Shown here in pieces: positions 1 through 10,217 of a DNA stretch of 64,000 nucleotides. The notes under the pieces were generated by a model. It ran no database searches. It saw nothing but the letters and a program-made list of their open reading frames with translations, and was not told the DNA's origin. Source of the DNA: Dendrocalamus latiflorus (taxonomy: Eukaryota > Streptophyta > Magnoliopsida > Poales > Poaceae); NCBI GenBank assembly GCA_017311315.1, contig CM029642.1, positions 13,781,624-13,845,623 on the forward strand, written 5' to 3'. The number at the start of each line of letters is the position of its first letter. Position 1 is the first letter of the stretch. The position numbers and the translations under genes were made by a program.

Positions 1-741
1 TGTACGACGACCATTCCTTCTCCGTGAGTTGAACCTGGTCTCCTTCCTCATCGTCCCCGGCGTGGAGCCGGCCGGTGAGGTCCTCGATGGACAAAGTGCT
101 GGGGTCAACCAAGGTTTCAATTGACAAGGCGATTTGGCGATACCTGCGGGGAACAACACGCAGTAGCTTGCGGACCACCTTCTCTTCCAACAACTCCTCC
201 CCAAGGAGGCGAAGGTCGCTGATGACACCCTGGAGCCGAAGACTGAAGTCCTCCACGTGCTCGCCATTTTTGAATCGCATCGACTCAAATGTCTAGCGTA
301 GCTTCTGCGCCTTGGATTCACGCACTCGATCCGCCCCAACCCTCATCGCCTTAAGGGTGTCCCAGGCTTCTTTGGCGTTGTCCTTCTCGGCGAGCGACCG
401 GAGCATTTCCGGTGGCACCGTGCGTTGGATCGCTGAAAGGGCCTGGCGATCTTCCTGGTATGGCACATCACCGGTGTCGACAATGTCCCACAGGCCTTGA
501 GCCTGCAGGTTGACTCGCATCAACACCGCCCAATCGGAGTAATTTGAGCGTGTGAGCGTGGGGTAGGAGATAGAGCCACTACTCTCCTTCACGACCCGCT
601 GGACAACGAGTTCACGCTGGCCGCCATCGCGTCGTTGCGGGCGGCGCGTCGATGGGGACGGCGAGCGTCCATGGCCGTGTCGCTACGGTGTACGGGACTG
701 GCCTACGGCAAGGGCGGGGCCGACATTGTGCTCTGATACCA
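1..741 (-). mobile_element. Copia LTR-retrotransposon gag fragment, decayed
   Basis: On the minus strand 592-293 encodes a gag N-terminal domain of the DUF4219/UBN2 type (NYSDWAVLMRVNLQAQGLW, then the AKEAWDTL region). After one in-frame TAG at 295-293 the same frame continues to the left window edge (TFESMRFKNGEHVEDFSLR, then the EEKVVRKLLRVVP region). Upstream of gag, at 741-730, is TGGTATCAGAGC, complementary to the 3' end of initiator tRNA-Met and hence the primer-binding site. An LTR should therefore begin just beyond it, with a TG-type edge at about 744; its other end was not found. The stop codon and a disturbed frame near 600-660 show that this copy is dead. Gag normally forms the cytoplasmic particle around element RNA. 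No pol is in the window. Confidence 0.85.
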
Positions 742-766
742 ATTGTCAGCCGCCCTTGGTAATCTT

Positions 767-1039
767 TCAAATCTCTAGCTCTCGCGTCAAATGGAATGCA
801 TACACAGGATGGAACACAGATGTTTTTGGTGCTGCATACCACACAACATTTTCTGTTTTATCTTGCTCCTTAAATAGTGAACTTACATGCAGAATTAAAG
901 AAAGATTAGTGAAGGCCATTAAGACCACCATGCATGCTATAACTCCAATGGAAAACGCTTGACCCAGAACATGGCCAGAGCTAACAGTTCTAATGCAGAA
1001 AATAAATGGTCCTAATGTAGAAAATAAAGAGTTAGGCAC
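767..1039 (-). other. Possible exon fragment of unknown protein, adjoining the Copia primer-binding site
   Basis: A 90-codon open frame on the minus strand has an amphipathic to hydrophobic stretch (GQAFSIGVIACMVVLMAFTN) followed by a polar tail. It resembles an exon of a membrane protein, but I recognise no family. It lies where an LTR should be, so it could be LTR sequence, a captured exon or chance. Treat it as unproven. Confidence 0.2.
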
Positions 1040-1568
1040 AGGATTAAATGATCATGCTAACAGAGAATGGCATGAGTATCGCACAATGGTTCAAATACTG
1101 CATAGGGGTGAGTATTAGATCTAGTTTTGGCTTGATCAAGCTATCTGGGATAGGTCCTTCGGTGCCAGGAGTTCAATGATTTCCCCAGAGTACAGCTCCA
1201 TATTCTGGCTCTCAGGATGCCCCCATCATCTCGAGGCATGGATGGTGAATTGGTGATTGAAAAAGTGAATTGGTGAATTGGTAGATCTATATCATGGATG
1301 GTGAATTGGTGATTGAAAAAGTGACCAGGCAGATCACCGCATCTTTTTATGTCTTGCCATTTATCCTAGATGAGTTTCAGTGGTGACGTCTTTTAGTTAG
1401 ATATGTGCATGCCAGACTTCAGGAGATCATTCTGTTCTGCCTCTGGAGTGCAGATGCAGAGCAGTTCCAGATCACGCATGTTCATTAACCGAATCAGAGC
1501 ATATACACGGTGCAGCACAGGAATTAATAATGTTCACGCAGGCGTCTGTTACATCGATCATATATAGA
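1040..1568. other. Intergenic DNA; its right part is shared with the NLR-3 3' flank
   Basis: No gene is seen. A short phrase (ATGGTGAATTGGTGATTG) occurs at both ends of 1249-1320 as a local direct repeat of about 55 bp. From about 1420 the DNA resembles 46340-46500 beyond NLR-3 (for example CAGATGCAGAGCAGTTCCAGA), so the ancestral NLR block extended at least this far. Confidence 0.6.
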
Positions 1569-2236
1569 ACTACTCAACTTACATGAAAGTAACCATATGC
1601 AAAGCTTCAGGCACTCCGCAAGGGTGAAGGCAGGGAGAAGTTTCAGGCATTAACACGGAGTAGAAACTTCTAGTCTGCAGAAAACTTCATTTGCTTCAAG
1701 AACCTCTAGGCATGAATGAAACCAACAGCTATTAATTAGGCCACAGGAAATACTAGTAACTGGTAGTACTTGTATAATAGGTAGGCATATTATGACACCA
1801 CTTCATCGTTGCAGCAACCAATCATAAGAATGTATATCGCACAAACAGTACATTAACAAGCGAAATGTGCGCACAAGCATCGTCGCACTTATTACACGAG
1901 GCCATGCATGATGGTCGGGAGGAAAGCCACATGAATCCAACTCCCAGAGCATAGAGTCATAGACACAACCATATGCTCAAGCACACTCAGAAGGCACACA
2001 ACAAGACTGAATAATTAACTGCACACGCGCACATTCAGACACACCTGCAAAAGAAGTAACCGCGCGCGCACGCATACACAACAAACACACGAGTAGAATA
2101 AAAACCACACACAAACCAAGCGTGGGATTTGATGGTGAATGGATGAGAGGTGACTCTTTCCTTCAGCATCGATCCTGATTCTTCTAGCTGGATAGAAAGA
2201 AACCTTGCAGCATTAATTGAAGTCAAGGATCCGCTG
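1569..2236 (-). other. 3' flank of NLR-1, duplicated beyond NLR-2 and NLR-3
   Basis: This sequence is closely similar to 17283-17921 and more loosely to 46505-47061. It probably holds the 3' UTR and terminator of the ancestral gene. It contains scattered (CA)n-like runs. No open frame is conserved between the copies. Confidence 0.75.
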
Positions 2237-2765
2237 CTACTGCTCTTCCTCTTCCTTGTCTTGATTCTTTTGTTGAGTGTGTCTAAGAACAGGGCAGTTT
2301 GGGTGCTTTGCAATGTCTTCGCTCACCCAATTTGGGATTTTTTTGCCTTTGAACTTGAGCTCCTTCAACGCAGGAAGGTTGTCTATCCCAGAGAGAGACT
2401 GTATGTCGGTGAAGGACCAGACGATCTTCTCAAGCTTAGGAGTTGCTCCTTCGGCGAAGCTGATCTTGGTGATGCCAAAGCACTCGACAACAAGAAGCTT
2501 GAGATTTTGGAACTCTTCTTTGTTGAAGGTAAGCTGTCTTTCGTCACATGACTTGTCCAAGAGTAAGAGGAAGCGCAAGTTTTTTTGCTTGGCGAGGATT
2601 TGTAGACCACCTTGCTTCAGGAAGGTGCCACGAAGAGTCACCTTGGCAAGTTGATTGGCATTGGTAAATAATGAAAGAAGAGCACTTGCAATCCTACTGT
2701 CGTTCAACTCAAGTTCCTTCAAGACTGGCAGGAAATTGATTGCAGAGAGACACTCCAGGTTGGTG

Positions 2766-3115
2766 AAGGAGGCAAGCACTATCTTCTTCAGGTTAGGAGT
2801 AGCTCCATTTTCAAAGGTGATGCTGGTGATGTTGGTGGAGGACAACAAGACAATCTCCTCGAGCTTAGGAGCCGCTCCATTTCCAAAGGTGATGCTGGTG
2901 ATGTTGGTGGAGGACAAGACGATCTTCTTCAGGTTAGGAGTACCTCCATTTCCAAAGGTGATGCTGGTGATGGTGGTGGAGGACAAGGCAATCTCCTCAA
3001 GCTTAGGAGCCGCTCTATTCCCAAAGGTGATGCTGGTGATGTTGGTGGAGGAGAAGACGATCTTCTCTAGCTCAGGAGCTGCTGCATCTTCAAAGCTGAT
3101 TTCGGTCATGTTGGG
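2766..3115 (-). repeat. Five tandem 69-72 bp LRR-coding repeats in NLR-1
   Basis: Units recur with the landmark GGTGATGCTGGTGATG near 2816, 2886, 2957 and 3026, plus a diverged unit near 3099. The encoded pattern is ITSITFGNGAAPKLEEIVLS with small changes. One unit is 3 bp longer (an extra Leu). The units are closer to each other than to those of NLR-2, so they amplified within this gene. Confidence 0.85.
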
Positions 3116-4650
3116 ACCCTCGACCAGAAAGTATTTGAGTTTCTCGAACTCGTCCTTCATGAAGGTGAGATTTCTCTCGATGTATGATTCATGCCGGAGC
3201 CTGACACAGCGCAATTTGGAAAGTCCACCAAGGTCTTTCACATTATCCTGGTTCAGCAAGGTATTACGTAGAGTTACCTTTGCAAGTTGATCACAATGTT
3301 TGACCAATAATGTAAGAAGCCGCCCACTAGTCTTTCCGCGGATGTTTAGGCTCTCAAGAAGCTTGAGAGAGTTTTTTAATTTGATGCCTGTGTTGGAAAG
3401 AGTAACCTGACTTCTGGCTTGTGAAGATTTGATGCTGATTGACAGAGACTGGAGGCTCTCATTCAGATCATCCATCACTTGAACCAATTGCTCGAGGTGG
3501 GTTTCCTTGTCGTGGATGACCACACCTAGCTTCCTCAGCTGCCATAGATTGCCAATGTCTTTCAAGTGAGCACCACCCTCTGAAGCCTCTACATGGGACA
3601 ATACCTCCATGTTTGTCATTTCCCCTATTCCGCGCGGAATCTTGACAGCATCGAATGATTTCTTTGTCCTGTTGATGTTGATCTCATGATCTGCTCTAGT
3701 TCTAGTTGTATCAATATTGCAACTAGCCAATAGACGCTTCAGCTTCAGGAGCATGAGAGATCTTGTGGCGGACGCATCCACAGGGGTCTGCCGGATGTCC
3801 AATACCTCTAGCTGATGAAGGTTGTTAACTTCCTTCGGCAGCTGGGTAATATCCGTTTTCCTTAGGCTCAGATACTTCAATAGCAACATCTTGCTGCAGA
3901 TGTTCTTGATGTAGTGCTGGTTCTTCTCAAAGCATTGGCAGTCTTCGAGATCTAGCACCTTGACCAGCGGCAACAGAGGCATTCTGTAGAGATTTTGCAA
4001 AAACTTCTCAATACTATCTGAGCTACGGAGTCGTACATCGCTGAGAACGGAGAAGTGGTGAGCCCAGCGATGTGACAGGCGTGTCTCCACAAAGTGCTCT
4101 TTCCTAGCAATCTCTATAATGAATTCATGAACTATATCATGTACTATACAGCTCTCGACCTTTCCTGCAGCGCCAGTGTCACCAGGATAAACAAGCCACC
4201 GGTTGACGAGCTGGTCAAAACATCGCTCCGCCCGATGCACTGAGCTTGGCCAGTCTTCTTTGGTTATCAGGCCTTCTACAACCCAACGTCCTACTAAGGT
4301 TGACCGCCTGATCTTGTGACCCCGAGGGAAGATTGCTAGATACAGAAAGCAGGTCTTGTAATCTCTAGGCAGATCATTGTAGGAGAACGTTAGCATCTTC
4401 TTTAGGAGGTCCAATGATCCTCTGGAATCCAGGGTGTCAAGCAACTTCTCCAGTTCTTCTTTGCTCTTGTCAGGATTAGCATACAGAACACGAACGAACA
4501 ACTTCATGCATGATTCATGAGGCTCACAAAGCAGCAAGATTTTACGCAAATTGTATTCATTAAAATCTTTATTCTTCCGGCGGCTTGTAAAAAGGAGCAC
4601 TTTCCTGTAGTAGAAATGAACTAGAGAATAGATTATAGCACTTTGGCTTG

Positions 4651-4746
4651 TTGGATTGCAAAGTTCTTCGGAGCCTTGGGTGATATCACTTTGCCTTATT
4701 GGATTGCAAAGTTCTTCGGAGCCCTGGGTGAAGCTTGTGGTCACTA
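4651..4746 (-). repeat. 48-bp tandem duplication (16 codons) in NLR-1
   Basis: Two near-identical 48-bp copies start at 4651 and 4699. They give TQGSEELCNPIRQSDI followed by TQGSEELCNPTSQSAI just after the RNBS-B-like VIVTTSFTQ. NLR-2 and NLR-3 have a single copy, so the duplication is recent and in frame. Confidence 0.85.
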
Positions 4747-5840
4747 TCACTGCACTGCCAGTGGCGCAACCCAACTGGTTCAAAGCCCTCTTGGTCTCCC
4801 CCCATTTGTATGCATAATTGATACCATCGAGAACAACTATGGTTCTTTTATCTTCCAGACGCTCTTTAATCTTTTTGGTGATTTCTTGAACCAGCAGGTG
4901 ATCTGTAATATTCCGCAGTGTTCCTCGAATGTTCTGGACGATTTCTTCTATCTTCTCGTACGGCATTTGGTCCTCGTCCAATTTATCCATGTCTTCCTTG
5001 GGCTTGGGAAGCAACTTCCGCCGCAACAAGTTATCTATAATATGCTCCGTGGTTTCTTTGATCTTCTCCTCGATGTGATCCTCGTCCAATTTATCCTTGC
5101 CTTCCTTCACGGCCGGTTTGTCTTCCTGGCGCTTGGAAAGTAGCTCCTGCAGTTCTTTAATATTCTTGGCAATTTGATCGTCGTCCAATTTATCCGTCGC
5201 TTCCTTCACCGGTTTAGTACCAGCAGCTTGCAGATGCTCTTTGGTCTTCTCCACAATTTCTTCAATCTTCCTGTCGAGTTCTAATATCTTGGCCCATTCG
5301 CCTTCTTGGGACTCGGGAAGCAGCTCCCCTAGGATCTCTCTGAGGATGTAATATGGGCTAGCTGGCAAGAACCATGGGAAGGTGATCCAGAGCTTGAGCT
5401 CGAACTTGGTCTCCACGGAGGGATCAGCCAATGCTTCACGTGCAACGTCAGCTCCATGCTCTTTATCCGGTGCTGCAATGGCGATGGACGGGAATCTGTC
5501 TTTGTTGAACCACCAACAGGTTATCTTTTCGGTGTGGCTGAGCCAATTGACTAGCTCTTGGGTGCACTCCTCCAGAATGCGAGGCTCGGCAAAGGCTAGA
5601 GCTCTCATAGCCTCGACCTCAGGTCTACGTTCATCATCACCTGCGTCTCCTCCGCCTGCAGTTTGAGATGACGACGACGTCGCCTCGGGTTCGGACGGCT
5701 TGCCGCCCGACTTCTCCAGGATCTTGACATCGTACCTGAGTCGCCGCTTGCCGACGTCGCGCGCCCGGTCTTTGAGCTCGCGTAACTGGATGGCCGCACG
5801 GTGCTGTGCGTACAGCTTCTGCAGGTACCAAGGAACCCAC

Positions 5841-6697
5841 TGTTAGATCTGGACCTGGCTGCATACCTAGGTCCAGCCGGGTTTTTACTCCCCGGGCCAC
5901 AGGTCCACATGGGCGGAACACAACCAAGCCCACGGAGCAACGGAGCAACAACCTTATAAGTGGTACTGGGCCTTCTCCCCCCAAAAGACTAGTCCAATGG
6001 GTGGGGGCTCCCCCACACTTATAAGTTGTGTTTTCTCCTCTTCCACAACCAATGTGGGATTATTCCCAACAATCTCCCCCTCACACATTGGTTGGACACA
6101 TCTACAACCATGAGGTCCAAGGAGGTGTTAGGCACCTAGGCTCTGATACCAAATGTGAGATCTGGACCTGGCCGCATACCTAGGTCCAGCCGGGTTTTTA
6201 CTCCCCGGGCCACAGGTCCACATGGGCGGAACACAACCAAGCCCACGGAGCAACGGAGCAACAACCTTATAAGTGGTACTGGGCCTTCTCCCCCCAAAAG
6301 ACTAGTCCAATGGGTGGGGGCTCCCCCACACTTATAAGTTGTGCTTTCTCCTCTTCCACAACCAATGTGGGATTATTCCCAACAATCTCCCCCTCACACA
6401 TTGGTTGGACACATCTACAACCATGAGGTCCAAGGAGGTGTTAGGCACCTAGGCTCTGATACCAAATGTTAGATCTGGACCTGGCTGCATACCTAGGTCC
6501 AGCCGGGTTTTTACTCCCCGGGCCACAGGTCCACATGGGCGGAACACAACCAAGCCCACGGAGCAACGGAGCAACAACCTTATAAGTGGTACTGGGCCTT
6601 CTCCCCCCAAAAGACTAGTCCAATGGGTGGGGGCTCCCCCACACTTATAAGTTGTGTTTTCTCCTCTTCCACAACCAATGTGGGATTATTCCCAACA
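5841..6697 (-). mobile_element. Tandem TRIM retroelement: three LTRs and two internal domains
   Basis: The structure is LTR (5841-6071), internal (6072-6153), LTR (6154-6384), internal (6385-6466), LTR (6467-6697). Each LTR is 231 bp and each internal domain 82 bp. On the minus strand each LTR runs from TGTTGGGAATAATCCC to a TG...CA-type end, usually ATCTAACA. Each internal domain starts with TTTGGTATCAGAGC (tRNA-Met primer-binding site) and ends with the purine tract GTGAGGGGGAGAT. There is no coding capacity, which defines a TRIM; it must use the enzymes of an autonomous Copia-type element. The 5-bp target duplication CCCAC is at 5836-5840 and 6698-6702. The outer LTRs are identical by eye. 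The middle LTR differs at least at three sites, including TGTGAG for TGTTAG at 6154. Confidence 0.95.
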
Positions 6698-7004
6698 CCC
6701 ACGACAAGTAACGCCCCACGGGGCCCGTGAAGCGGTAGGCCGCTCGATCGCTGCGCAGCAGGTAGAGGTCGATGCAGTTGCTGCAGGCGTAGGCGAGGTC
6801 CCGGACCTGCTTCATCCACGTGCGGACCTGCTCTTCGTGATCCCCTGGGGGCGTCGTCCTGTCGAGGTGCTGGAGGAAGCTGTTCATGCTCTCCATCTCC
6901 TCTTGGATGAACTTCAAGTCGCCCTCGACGCGGTCCAGCCGCCGCTTCTCGTCGCGGAGGACGCCCAACAGCGTGCGGACAGCTCCCGAGGCGAGCTCCG
7001 CCAT

Positions 7005-7655
7005 CGCTGACGCTCAGCTGTCGTCCCTCCGCCTGCCGGCCGGCCGGCCGGTGTCTAGCTAGATTAGTTTAGCGCGCGGGAACAAGAATGGGAATGCATT
7101 GTGCATGTCTGCGTGCGTGGGTAACTGGCAGGAGTGGCAAATGGATTCTTCTTTACAAACTGAACCCACGTAAGTGGAGGCGTGAAGGCAAGTACGTAGT
7201 AGCTAGCTAGGGAACAGCAGGGCAGAACCGCAGGAGTACGTAGCTCTCAATCCGGTCTCTTCTTTTTCTCTCCTTTCTTTGCTTCTCTGCAGCGCCTTGA
7301 TGAGGAAGTAGGACCCAGGGTCACTTTCCTAAACAAAGCAGTAAACCAGACTGAGGCTAAATTACCATATACAGTCTCTATCTTTATCATAATCGACAAA
7401 ATGAGGTAAGGGAGGGCAGCCTTTGATTTCTCACTTTATTTTCTCTTTGGAAGGAGGCACCCTTCGGACCCTTAATCTTTTGTTACAGTTTTGCTACTTG
7501 TAAGTCGTCCGAGATGAGCTTTGAGATATGTATCTATCCGATTCTGATCTTGGTATAATTGTTCAAACATATGACTTTATTCGTTTTATTTATCTATGTA
7601 ATTCCAGGTCCCATGCATATGCATGTCGCCATTACGCATGCAAAGCAAGGCTCCG
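7005..7655 (-). promoter_or_regulatory. 5' flank and putative promoter of NLR-1
   Basis: This flank is roughly 90% alike to 21891-22560 upstream of NLR-2. It includes a CCGGCCGG run in the putative 5' UTR near 7034-7051 and a shared GGTAGCTAGCTAGGGAACAG-like phrase. Similarity ends abruptly after GCAAAGCAAGGCT at about 7655. I could not pin a TATA box or start site. Confidence 0.6.
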
Positions 7656-8072
7656 AGTACTGAATAAACGTGTAATTCGAGTACAAGGTGTGGGCTATTC
7701 TGCACATCTCAATTATATGCAACTTTTGGAAAGAAAAATTGCACCTGGTTAACAGGTTTTAGTTTTGGGATTTTTTATAGTATATTATACTGATAGTAGA
7801 ATTGTGATAGTAGAAATAAAATCTGACTATTGATTTATGATGGTAGTATAGACTTTTGTTTATCTCCGTTGATTCTGTGCCATCAACAATGCTTTTTCCC
7901 ATACAGTGGATAAAAAATGATGGAAACAAAGTAAAAGAAACAACATGAAACTTTTTCCGGCAGATTGGCAGCCGAAACAACACGCCGATGCGAAGACATT
8001 TTGCTCGTATAATTTCTGATTGCATATTCCTACATGAAACAGTGCAGATGATCCCTGCCGAGCAATTCGCTA
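7656..8072. other. AT-rich intergenic DNA
   Basis: This stretch is not shared with NLR-2. I see no gene, inverted repeat or known element in it. Confidence 0.5.
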
Positions 8073-8087
8073 TCACTCACTCAGCAT

Positions 8088-8362
8088 CAGGGTTAAACGT
8101 TTCGTCTAAAAGGTGACGAAATTTCGGGAATTTCACTCCTTTCGGAGGGTAGTGAAAGGAGCATCATTCGGCTAAATTTTGGCCAAATTATCCTCATTTG
8201 AAATTTATCCAAATTTTATCTAAAGTTTGGTTAAATTTTATCAAAATTCAAATGATGTTTGAAAGATTCGTCCAAAATTTTAGCCGAAACGAACGAAATT
8301 TCACCATTTCGTAACTTTCGTCGGTCTATGAAACTTTTTTCATACCGAATGTTTTTTCCTTG
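8088..8362. mobile_element. hAT-type MITE, copy 1
   Basis: This 275-bp element starts CAGGGTTAAACG and is flanked by perfect 8-bp duplications CTCAGCAT (8080-8087 and 8363-8370). The right terminal repeat has decayed. Its body is rich in GAAATTTCG-like phrases shared with the copy at 8673. An 8-bp duplication with CAGGG ends indicates the hAT superfamily. It lies in the 3' end of the small gene. Confidence 0.85.
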
Positions 8363-8672
8363 CTCAGCATCAGAGACAAATCCAACAAGGTAGGCCATGC
8401 TTCCATCGCCATCGCCATTAACAAGAACATGCAGAGCAGAGGATCATTGCATGCAGCAACACGAGACATTCCTCCTTTCCCCACCATCATTGCATGCAGC
8501 AAGGCTCTGACGTACGGGGGCAGCTCCTGGTCACCCCTCGCCGCCATCCACTTCGCCACCTGCTGGTTCTCCAGGTGTGCCCAGGGCGCCGCCGGCGGGC
8601 CCATCTGCCGCATGCCCCACCTCGCCGCCTTTGCTGGCGCAGGTGCAGGAGGCGCCGCGGCGTTGTCCTTGC

Positions 8673-8938
8673 CAGGGTTGAATCTTTCGGCCGGAATTTC
8701 GCCGAAAGAACGAAATTTCGCTGCTTTCGTTGCCCTCCGAAAGCACAGCAATTCGGTCAAGTGTTTGCCGAAATTTCCATATTTAAATTTTTGTCTAAGT
8801 TTTATCCAAATTTTGATTAAATTTCATCAAAAAATTTGAAATTTTCGTCCGGATTTTTGAACGAAATGGACGAAATTTCGTTTTTCGTTCCTTTCGTTCA
8901 CTGGCGAATTTTTTTTTAGCACGAAAGATTAAACCCTG
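8673..8938. mobile_element. hAT-type MITE, copy 2
   Basis: This 266-bp element has inverted ends CAGGGTTGAATCTTTCG and CGAAAGATTAAACCCTG and perfect 8-bp duplications GTCCTTGC (8665-8672 and 8939-8946). It belongs to the same family as 8088-8362 and sits near the start codon of the small gene. Confidence 0.92.
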
Positions 8939-8995
8939 GTCCTTGCCGTCCATGGCTGCTCGTGCTACGGGGGTAGGAAGCAAAGCGAGACGCAA

Positions 8996-9536
8996 GGAAA
9001 AGCAGAAGTAAAGTTGGCCGCCGACCCCATCTAGTGGCCGCAGTCGCCTTGGCGATTCCTTTACAATTTTACCCCTTTATAGATTCTACTATTAGTATCA
9101 TGGATGATAGTATAACTAAATCTTAACTAATCCGAGTCATTGGATCGTAAAGATTAGATAGCTCATATTTATTTTAAGATACCGTAAAAGAGCTCTATAT
9201 TTTTGCCATGTCCTGCCCATGGTCTTAACTCTGAGAGAGAATATATGTTAACTGAGTATTTCATTTAAGGGTTTTTTTAGGTGCAATTTTCATTGATCCA
9301 TCTCTATTAAATTCTATCTTGATTTTGTATTTTTCTTGTCTATGTGCATGGTGGGTTTGGACTAATATTGCGAAACAGAGAGAGTAGTGCTACATAATTT
9401 CCTTGTGTTTCATTATTTTAACTTGACTTATTTATAGTATGTATTAAGTCTTTTATTTTTGAAGACTATATATTAAGTCTTCATGTGGGACATATCTAGT
9501 GCAAACTAGCTAAGTAGCTACCAGTTAGTGAAATTA
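8996..9536. other. Intergenic DNA
   Basis: A short GC-rich stretch continues to about 9060, then the sequence is AT-rich. No gene or clear element is seen. Confidence 0.4.
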
Positions 9537-9882
9537 TACAAACCACTTTGGTTTGAGCACCAAGCTATCATGAAAGATTCCTAAAATTTTTTAGAATGTA
9601 GCTTAATTTAGCATATCCTAATTTAAAAATTCATGTTAAAATTCAACTTGTTGGGATTAACAAAACAAAGAAATTCTTGACAAGCTATAAGTTAATTAAA
9701 AAAATAAAAAAATTGACAATACAAAGTTTACTATTCTAGCAAACTTCTCCTTTTCATTTCTTCTAGCTCGCTTTGTGTTTAAACTTGAAATTGTTTAAAA
9801 TGTGATGCAACACTCCATGTGCTATCCTTTTAGAATTTTGGGAATTTTCACATTAATTTGGTGCTCAAACCAAAATGGTTTG
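9537..9882. mobile_element. Fold-back MITE-like element
   Basis: Inverted arms AAACCACTTTGGTTTGAGCA (from about 9540) and its complement near 9857-9880 (TGCTCAAACCAAAATGGTTT) bound an AT-rich loop of about 300 bp. Pairing extends inward in part. I could not define a clean target duplication, so the superfamily is open. Confidence 0.6.
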
Positions 9883-9916
9883 CATGATTAATTGCATTTA
9901 GCTAGCTAACAGTTTG

Positions 9917-10036
<120 letters not shown>

Positions 10037-10217
10037 CTTTATCATAATAAGAGTACTTGTTTTCATGGTTTACATTCTTTTTACTTTTGAGTAAATAGGT
10101 TCTAGGTAGCATCCTACGGTCTATTTTCCATGTTTGCAATTTTTAATACCAAATAGTTTGAATTATTTGATATTATCCATGTTTGCAATTTTTACTAATT
10201 GTCCAAAATTCTGCTTT

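Larger units (their letters stand above)
2237..7004 (-). pseudogene. NLR-1: CC-NLR-like gene interrupted by a tandem TRIM element
   Basis: The coding sequence lies in two pieces: 7004-6698 (coiled-coil N-terminus, MAELASGAV start) and 5840-2237 (rest of the protein). They are separated by an 857-bp TRIM insertion at 5841-6697 flanked by CCCAC. Counting the target duplication once, the pieces total 3906 bp, an exact in-frame 1302 codons, and I find no other lesion. The left piece read alone runs into the TRIM and stops. An ATG at 5608 opens a 1123-codon frame without the coiled coil, probably a remnant start. Features match NLR-2: no Walker A motif, kinase-2-like TIVVLDGINYAYKW, RNBS-D-like CFLYLAIFPRGHKI, VHDIVHEF in place of MHD, then LRRs including five units of about 23 residues. 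A private 16-residue duplication (TQGSEELCNP repeated) lies at 4651-4746. An NLR acts as an intracellular immune receptor; whether this allele makes any product is unknown. Confidence 0.9.
8073..8995 (-). pseudogene. Small unidentified gene split by two sibling MITEs
   Basis: Without the two insertions the minus strand reads open from ATG at 8995 (MRLALLPTPVARAAMDGKD) or the internal ATG at 8953 to a TGA at 8075-8073. It passes through pieces 8995-8939, 8672-8363 and 8087-8073, with each target duplication counted once. The protein is about 110-125 residues: an Ala/Pro-rich start (NAAAPPAPAPAKAARWGMRQ), a conserved-looking middle (APWAHLENQQVAKWMAARGD) and a hydrophobic Met-rich end (PLLCMFLLMAMAMEAWPT). 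The frame is kept across both joints, which argues that it was a real gene or exon. I do not recognise the family. GC content is far above the surroundings. Confidence 0.6.

Noticed and set aside
767..1039. Membrane-protein-like exon
   Set aside because: Kept only as a low-confidence entry: one short frame, no recognised family, and it lies where a Copia LTR is expected.
2237..5608. ATG at 5608 as the true start of NLR-1
   Set aside because: The frame is open upstream to the TRIM edge at 5840 and continues to the coiled-coil exon beyond the TRIM, matching NLR-2; 5608 is an internal Met.
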